A stretch of 64,000 nucleotides of DNA from Margaritifera margaritifera (Eukaryota; Mollusca; Bivalvia; Unionida; Margaritiferidae). A model generated the notes under the pieces. It saw only the letters and a list, made by a program, of their open reading frames with translations, was not told where the DNA came from and searched no databases. How positions within the stretch are numbered: the stretch's first letter is position 1; every line of letters starts with the position of its first letter. Positions 58,190-64,000 of this stretch are shown piece after piece. The DNA lies in contig JAQPZY010001596.1 in NCBI GenBank assembly GCA_029931535.1, forward strand, positions 744,001-808,000. The letters run 5' to 3'. The translations under genes and the position numbers were made by a program.

Positions 58190-58375
58190 CAGAGGAGAGG
58201 GGTTGGCTCAGTGGTTAAGTCATTGAACTCATGACATGAATGGTGCTGGTTCTACTACCGCCATCGGATCAGCCCAAGTTGGCTACTGTGGTGTGTTGTT
58301 GGTTACTTTACCCAACATGACTCGATATAATCTTCAAATAGGGATGTGGCACAAGACATTGAAAACCAAATCAAA
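58190..58375 (+). repeat. tRNA-derived SINE
   Basis: Box A TGGCTCAGTGGTTAAG (58204-58219), box B GGTTCTACTACC (58248-58259), body GGATCAGCCCAAGTTGGCTA. Closely related to the SINE at 49470. Confidence 0.8.
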
Positions 58376-58499
58376 CCAGATCATCTGAGAAATCGGTATA
58401 TCAATGTTCATGCGGTTTTGTGTATTTTACATGAACAAGATGGCGCCATAATATAAAAGTTTTCTAAAGAATTCAAGTTATAAGTCAGTTCAGTCAATG

Positions 58500-58670
58500 T
58501 CAGTAGCTCACTTGGAAGAGCGCCGTACATCTTATCCAAGGGTCGAGGGTTCAATACCCGTGCAGGTCAGTCGGCTTCATCTACATGCCTTTTGAGAAAA
58601 GTACTTATCTGGCATGATATAGACAATAATGTGTTGAAGTGCCTTTAAAGCAATCAAACAATCAGCCAAC
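58500..58670 (+). repeat. tRNA-derived SINE
   Basis: Box A TAGCTCACTTGGAAGAGCG (58504-58522) and box B GGGTTCAATACCC (58547-58559), then GTCAGTCGGCTTCATCTACA and a tail TGAAGTGCCTTTAAAGCAAT. The head is the most tRNA-like of all (about 56 bases between boxes), but the 3' body marks it as a SINE. Confidence 0.8.
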
Positions 58671-58812
58671 CGACCTGATGCAAATTTGGATTAAGATATT
58701 TTTAAAAGACTAAATGAGAAGCAAAAATATTTGCGAAGTTTAGTTAAACAAGGATCAGTATCCCTGGGTAATGAAATATATAGACAGCATAGATCTTTAC
58801 ATGTCTGTTAAT

Positions 58813-58935
<123 letters not shown>

Positions 58936-59145
58936 CTCTTTTAAAGCGAAGAGTTCATTAAAACCAAGTGTTGTATGTTTCATGAATTTTCATTTCTTTG
59001 ATGTCGCTGTTACTTATATCAATACATTTTTATACTGGTAGCAAGATTTCTATCATTAGGGATCCATGTGACAAATTCTATTACTCCTGACTACGTTCTC
59101 TTGTAACACTACATATCGTTGTTTAAACTAGGTCTGCTGACTAGG

Positions 59146-59237
59146 TATATAAGGTAGCGAAACAAAATCTCATTATTGCTGATATTATCCCAGGTAAGAC
59201 AATGACTAAGGTATCAACAGGAGCTCTCAAAGATGAG
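59146..59237 (+). promoter_or_regulatory. Possible promoter and first exon
   Basis: TATATAAG at 59146-59153; about 50 nt on, CAG/GTAAGA (59191-59199) is a consensus donor. Just past it ATG at 59202 in a good context (ACAATGA) opens 12 codons (MTKVSTGALKDE) to another donor GTAAAC at 59238. Either donor could end a first exon. No second exon in matching phase was found, so this stays a candidate. Confidence 0.3.
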
Positions 59238-59239
59238 GT

Positions 59240-60825
59240 AAACATTTTTTTAAAACTTCATCTTTGTATTTGTTTGTCATCTTTCACCACTTGTTTCGTC
59301 AAAAGCACAATGCCCATCATCCTATCATACGATTTTAAAACAGATAATGTCTTGTGTCACTTGTTCAAATAATATCCACGTATACCCCAAGCTGTTTGTT
59401 ATTGCTGACATGTTTTAAAACACATTCTTTTTACTTGCCCACATGCGTAATGCCAAACATGAGCTTATTTTGATGACGCGGTTAATTCAGATAAACAGTG
59501 CGTCATCTGCATGGACAACGCTTACAGATTACTGAATGTGCAGAAATTTCTTTCATTCTTAGCTGATACTAATATATCTAAAAGTCTGTACATTTTAGAG
59601 CATGATGCAAAAAGTGAGATAAAAACAAACCAATCTTATATGAATCGAGTTTTGTTAGGGTATCAATGTAAGTAGCTCGGGGGTGGGGGGGGGGGGTCGG
59701 GGGGGGGGAAATAATGACGTACCTTGTTTTGTGTATCTGTGAAAGGGTAATATTTTTAACAGAAGGATAATTGTTTGGGGGTATTTACATTCCTGTTCTG
59801 TTACAATCTGATACAATCAAGCAAATTTATATCGTTGGAAAAATAGCTGAATTCATGGTAAATTTAGACCTGTCCTTCATGAATACAAACCGGTGTTTTT
59901 ATACCCTAATTGGCATACAGCTGAAACAAACTGAATTTTAATTTATGCAGTCCTGGTTTCAATTCCAAAAGAGATGGCTAAAAATTACTTTTCCCTTAGG
60001 TCTGAGTCACACACCCACAAATCTGTAGTAACATAATTAGAGAAGCTCCCCACCCCCACCCCCTTCAAGCCCCACACATTAGTTACGTTAACACAAGAAA
60101 TATGAAAGTTCAGGTATCAAAATGTTTTGAAAAAGTCTCACACATTATATGGTAAGTTCGGTGAGGCGTGTTACTGTAAATATCAAATTACTGATAATTC
60201 AGATATTTCCTTGGCAATCAAATTTGTGGTTTCGGGAAAAAAACAACATTTTCGATAGTACGTCACATCTTGGATGGTGAAAGGATCCTATGGATAGATA
60301 ACGGGTGGGTGGATCATTGTTTGTTGGGTCTTTAAATTCATTGCTGATAGGAACCACAAACTCCACATAAGAGGGCCGTGTGGACCTGAGATAGCTAACC
60401 TGAATAGGCAATGCAAGAACAGCATGGCAATAAATCTGCCTTTGTATGATGCTTTCTGTAAACAAGTGATTTCATCTAAAGATTTTAACAGCATTGGTAA
60501 GACAAATCTTTGTGAACAAAACAGTTCCTTTTCAAAAAGTGTTCTTTTCGAGCAAAAAGACACTTTTCCAACGATAAGTCCCTTGTTCCGAACGCGTTAA
60601 TGACTGGAGATGCAAGACATTTTATTAAAGCAAAACTCAGATAAAGATACCAATATAATGTCTCGGGCTCAAACATAGCTCATATTTGTGTATGCCGATG
60701 AAATTTTGAGATTTAGGAACTTCACAAAGAAAAAATCACAAGTGCAAGGTGTGTACTGGACTTAGACAACAAATGTTAATTTAGTTCCAATACGCCATAA
60801 CTGAATCATCCTTCACGAAGTTGTA
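59240..60825. other. No gene seen
   Basis: AT-rich with a G-run region at 59679-59709. Minus-strand frames at 60199-60676 overlap each other in different frames and show no domain. Confidence 0.45.
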
Positions 60826-60828
60826 AGA

Positions 60829-60956
<128 letters not shown>

Positions 60957-61732
60957 TCATCAACATCATCATCATTATCATCATCATCCCAACCAGCAGC
61001 ATTAGTAGTAGTTGTGGTTGCTGTATGTTCACATACATCTTTATCGAGAGTCAAATAGGTTGACATGGTGTTTTACATATTTTAAATGTGAAATCATTGA
61101 GGTTGACGTAGAAAGGATGGAATTTCACGACAGTTTACTAACATCTAGATGTCAGTTTGTTGACTTTCATTTGAAAAGTGTATTTATTTATTTATAACTA
61201 TATTATTTAGTTATTAATTTATTACTATAATCATCAGTTTATCAAGACCCAATAACACAAATGTATTATTCTTCAATCAGACATGCATGCAGTCAGTCAG
61301 TGCATGATGAACAGATCATCTTATCACAATGAGATACCGGGTTTGGTTATATTTCTCCAGACACTAAGTAACTGGGGGATTGGAATTCTACAGCGAATTA
61401 ACACCTCCTAGTTTTGAATTTAAGTTTGATGAAACGAGGTCTGTATATGACATCTTGACTCATCAAACTATTCCGAAAAATGATCAGCGTGACTGAAATG
61501 ATAGACAAAAATAAACAAAAGAAAAAATAAAAAAATATTTAAAAAAATGACAAAAGAATGTATGCAACTGGTTGTCAATACAGTAAGATAAAGTCATGCG
61601 ATAATCCAAATGCTAATTCGCTCTTATGTCACACATACAAACACATGCTTTGAAAAATCCCCAATTGTGTAAAACATGGTACAACAGTAAAAGTATTGGA
61701 CAGAGACAATTCAGCAATTTTATGCCTGACAT

Positions 61733-62173
61733 ATGCAAAGGTTACCACATACTTACAAGATATACCGCCAGCTTTATTCGTGCCACATCTTTGAACGTAA
61801 TGACAGGGGCAAACTTTCCTGCTGGGTACATAATCCATACACGAGACCGAGTATCCAACATAAGCAACAAATTAGTAAAATTGTGTCTAAAGTAAGTTCA
61901 CGTCTGTCCTCTTTTCCTCCAGATTATAATGCAGTACGATCTCAAGCATCTGTAAATGTTGAAATTAACACTACAAACGCAACCAGATCTGCTCAAATAA
62001 TGTCACCTGCATCTGCACAACAGTCCATACAAGCTCTCTCGTATAATTCAACGAACTCTATGGCAGGTTTCATTACAAACTTAAAATGCTATTTCTGTAA
62101 CAGTACCATCGTCTTTAATTCCAAGCAAACAATTCATGTGCCCCAACAAGTCAAGGAAATAATTGATTGTTGA
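61733..62173 (+). CDS. Longest ORF of the window, 146 codons, unassigned
   Basis: It starts MQRLPHTYKIYRQLYSC; the second half is Ser/Asn/Ala-rich (FPPDYNAVRSQASVNVE, then PASAQQSIQALSYNSTNS) and ends KEIIDC before TGA. A splice-acceptor-like TCTTTTCCTCCAG lies at 61908-61920, so 61921-62173 alone could be a terminal exon; it would need phase 1 on entry. No domain recognised. It could equally be chance. Confidence 0.25.
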   Translation: MQRLPHTYKIYRQLYSCHIFERNDRGKLSCWVHNPYTRPSIQHKQQISKIVSKVSSRLSSFPPDYNAVRSQASVNVEINTTNATRSAQIMSPASAQQSIQALSYNSTNSMAGFITNLKCYFCNSTIVFNSKQTIHVPQQVKEIIDC

Positions 62174-63770
62174 GTTAAGTACCAATACTACTATAGAATG
62201 TATGTCACTTACAGGTTTTATCATAAGGCTTAGACATTTACAGTTATTAATTATAGCCAAATGCTTCAAATGCACTGTAGTTAGTTATATACAGTAATGA
62301 ATGCATAGTATAATTAGTTGTCTTTTTTGTTGTATATTTCATTGTTGTGTTGTAATTCCTATTTGAATCTTTTTTACAAAAATGTGTTAAAATGTTTATG
62401 TGCAATAGTTTGTTCCACCACGCTTGCTGTTATGATTTCCTTTGTGAAATATCTAACTTTCTTCACCAGAAACATTCCACATAAACTATCAGTGTATATT
62501 TTTTCTCTCCTTCTGTGTGTCTGTCTATTAAGTTTTTACATTGATGTCACATATTTTATTGTGGAGGGAAACAAGGTTATAAACAAAGGTTTCAATTCCT
62601 GTCACAGACAACAAATGCTGTAAGACTTATATTTATTAAATAACTGCTGATTAGCTTACAAATTGTTGTGTGTGCGTGTGTGAGTGTGATCAAACACAAC
62701 AAATCACACAACTTCTATAACTTGATGCAACAACATGTATGGGTGGATATAGGGCTTTATCCCCACCCCACCCCCCCTGTCCAGATTATCCAGGTCCTGG
62801 CAAAGCACTATATCACAAGGGTTTCAAACGTAACCCAAAGGGTTGGTATTGGAGTGCAAGGTAGGTTAGGGGGCTCTATGTGTTACGGAATTTACGGCAC
62901 GGGTCGGTTGTGGCGCGGATTCTAGGGTATTGGGCTCTATGTATTACAGAATTACCATCCACTTCACTACCAATCCCTCCAATTTTTGCCCAAATCACTG
63001 TGGACTATAGTTAACCAGCGTGCTTTTAAACACGAATATATGTTGAAAGAAACGCATACTGGTTCCTCGCGAGTCCCGGGTCATTTGTACGTGCAATAGA
63101 ACAAACAACACATCTTTTGTTTTAAATACTGAGCAACTCAGAATGCACGTGTCCAATTCGATAAGGTATTACGACCTTGCTGAGAATGTTCAAAAGCTAA
63201 GATCGACTACCATTGGTTGAAGGACTTGCTTGATGTTGACGTATCTACGAGATTGCTGACAAGTATCAAAGACTGAATGATGACTCTAAAAATGATGATA
63301 AATATTAAAATAAAAGCAAAATGATAATAAACGAATGCACACAATAAATATAAGTTGCAATTTTAACAGCTTATGTCTTTGTTTGTATTATGATATAAGT
63401 TGCTGATATAATGCCTGGAGATCTCATAAACTTTACAAGGTCAATCTACAATGATTCAACAAAAAAAAGATTAAATTTTTAGAAAACAATATTTGATTTA
63501 AAACAGCATACCCGGACTCAGTATCTGATTTATGATTCAACCATACAAATAGAAACATTTGATATAATCTCCAATCAGTCACATGTTTCAAGGATTGAAG
63601 AAACGTAGCAAATTATTAGAAATAAAAAATCCCTGCGGTAGATGGGTGTCATATTTGGTTCTTGATAACACCCACAGACAATTTATGAAGCGTAAATCAT
63701 GAATCACACAGCTTACTTGAATATTACTCATAAAATGGAACAAAACTAAAATAAAATACACTGAATTGAA
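62174..63770. other. No gene seen
   Basis: AT-rich. GGGCTCTATGTGTTACGGAA and GGGCTCTATGTATTACAGAA (62871 and 62931) are a small direct duplication. Confidence 0.5.
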
Positions 63771-63839
63771 ATATTGGTTAATCCAACAGTCTTCTTGCAC
63801 ATTACATTAGCAAGTAATAACATACATTTCCATCTAGAA

Positions 63840-63974
63840 GATTTTATTTCAATCACGGGGTTGACAAGTGGCATTGCTGACATGCAAGCCTACACAGATG
63901 GCAACAATGGAAATAAGTACATTTTGAAAGTGATAGATGTTTTTGAAAAGCACGCTTACAATGAAACAATTTAA
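63840..63974 (+). pseudogene. Polinton-type integrase fragment, second element
   Basis: The frame reads IADMQAYTDGNNGNKYILKV, continuing into an IDVFEKHAY block before TAA at 63972. This is the block around the first catalytic Asp of Polinton and related integrases (consensus style D-x-Q, N-x-G-x-KY-x-L-x-VIDVFSKxA). It is far from the element at 4-15 kb and better conserved at this block. The rest is either lost or lies to the right of the window. Confidence 0.6.
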
Positions 63975-64000
63975 ATATTAAAGAAGAAGACATACATGAT

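Overview
This window reads as nuclear DNA of a marine-type invertebrate metazoan, most likely a lophotrochozoan such as a mollusc. The grounds are AT-rich sequence, short coding exons with GT-AG introns of several kb, very many compound microsatellites and minisatellites, tRNA-derived SINEs, and fragments of Polinton/Maverick, LINE, Ty3/gypsy and Penelope-like elements. The phylum is an inference; no rRNA, tRNA or mitochondrial gene is present to fix it.

Two host genes can be assembled from exons, both on the minus strand. (1) A CD225/dispanin (IFITM-superfamily) membrane protein gene has coding exons at 26830-26842, 22687-22907 and 2683-2814; its 3' end lies beyond the left edge. Its second intron is 19.9 kb and is packed with mobile DNA. 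(2) A complete secreted protein gene has a 5'UTR exon near 55248-55299 and coding exons at 54774-54984, 47185-47604 and 45500-45819. It encodes 316 residues: signal peptide, an atypical thrombospondin-1-like module and one von Willebrand A domain. A TATA box and an inverted CCAAT box precede it.

The most striking content is a decayed but nearly complete Polinton/Maverick element, about 3.8-14.9 kb, lying antisense inside the dispanin intron. In order on the plus strand it keeps remnants of protein-primed DNA polymerase B, a duplicated small ORF of unknown function, an A32-type packaging ATPase with a mutated Walker A motif, small virion-type proteins, an integrase with C-terminal chromodomain, a conserved Polinton protein, a basic minor protein, the double-jelly-roll major capsid protein and an adenain-like cysteine protease. 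All carry stops or frameshifts. A separate Polinton-type integrase fragment lies at the right edge (63.8-64.0 kb).

The region from 15 to 20.8 kb is retroelement debris: two direct copies of a ~1.2-kb repeat flank a LINE zinc-knuckle remnant, a small duplicated hairpin motif and a 44-bp minisatellite. From 20.8 to 45 kb there are many minisatellites (35, 41, 36, 62 and 24 bp units), SINEs, a gypsy reverse-transcriptase fragment and a Penelope-like C-terminal fragment. From 45 to 55 kb lies the vWA gene, whose large intron holds a ~46-copy 26-bp minisatellite and a candidate solo LTR. From 55 to 64 kb there is mostly intergenic DNA with compound microsatellites, two SINEs, a possible plus-strand promoter with first exon at 59.15 kb and an unassigned 146-codon ORF at 61.7 kb. 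Most other open frames are microsatellite or AT-rich artefacts and are omitted.
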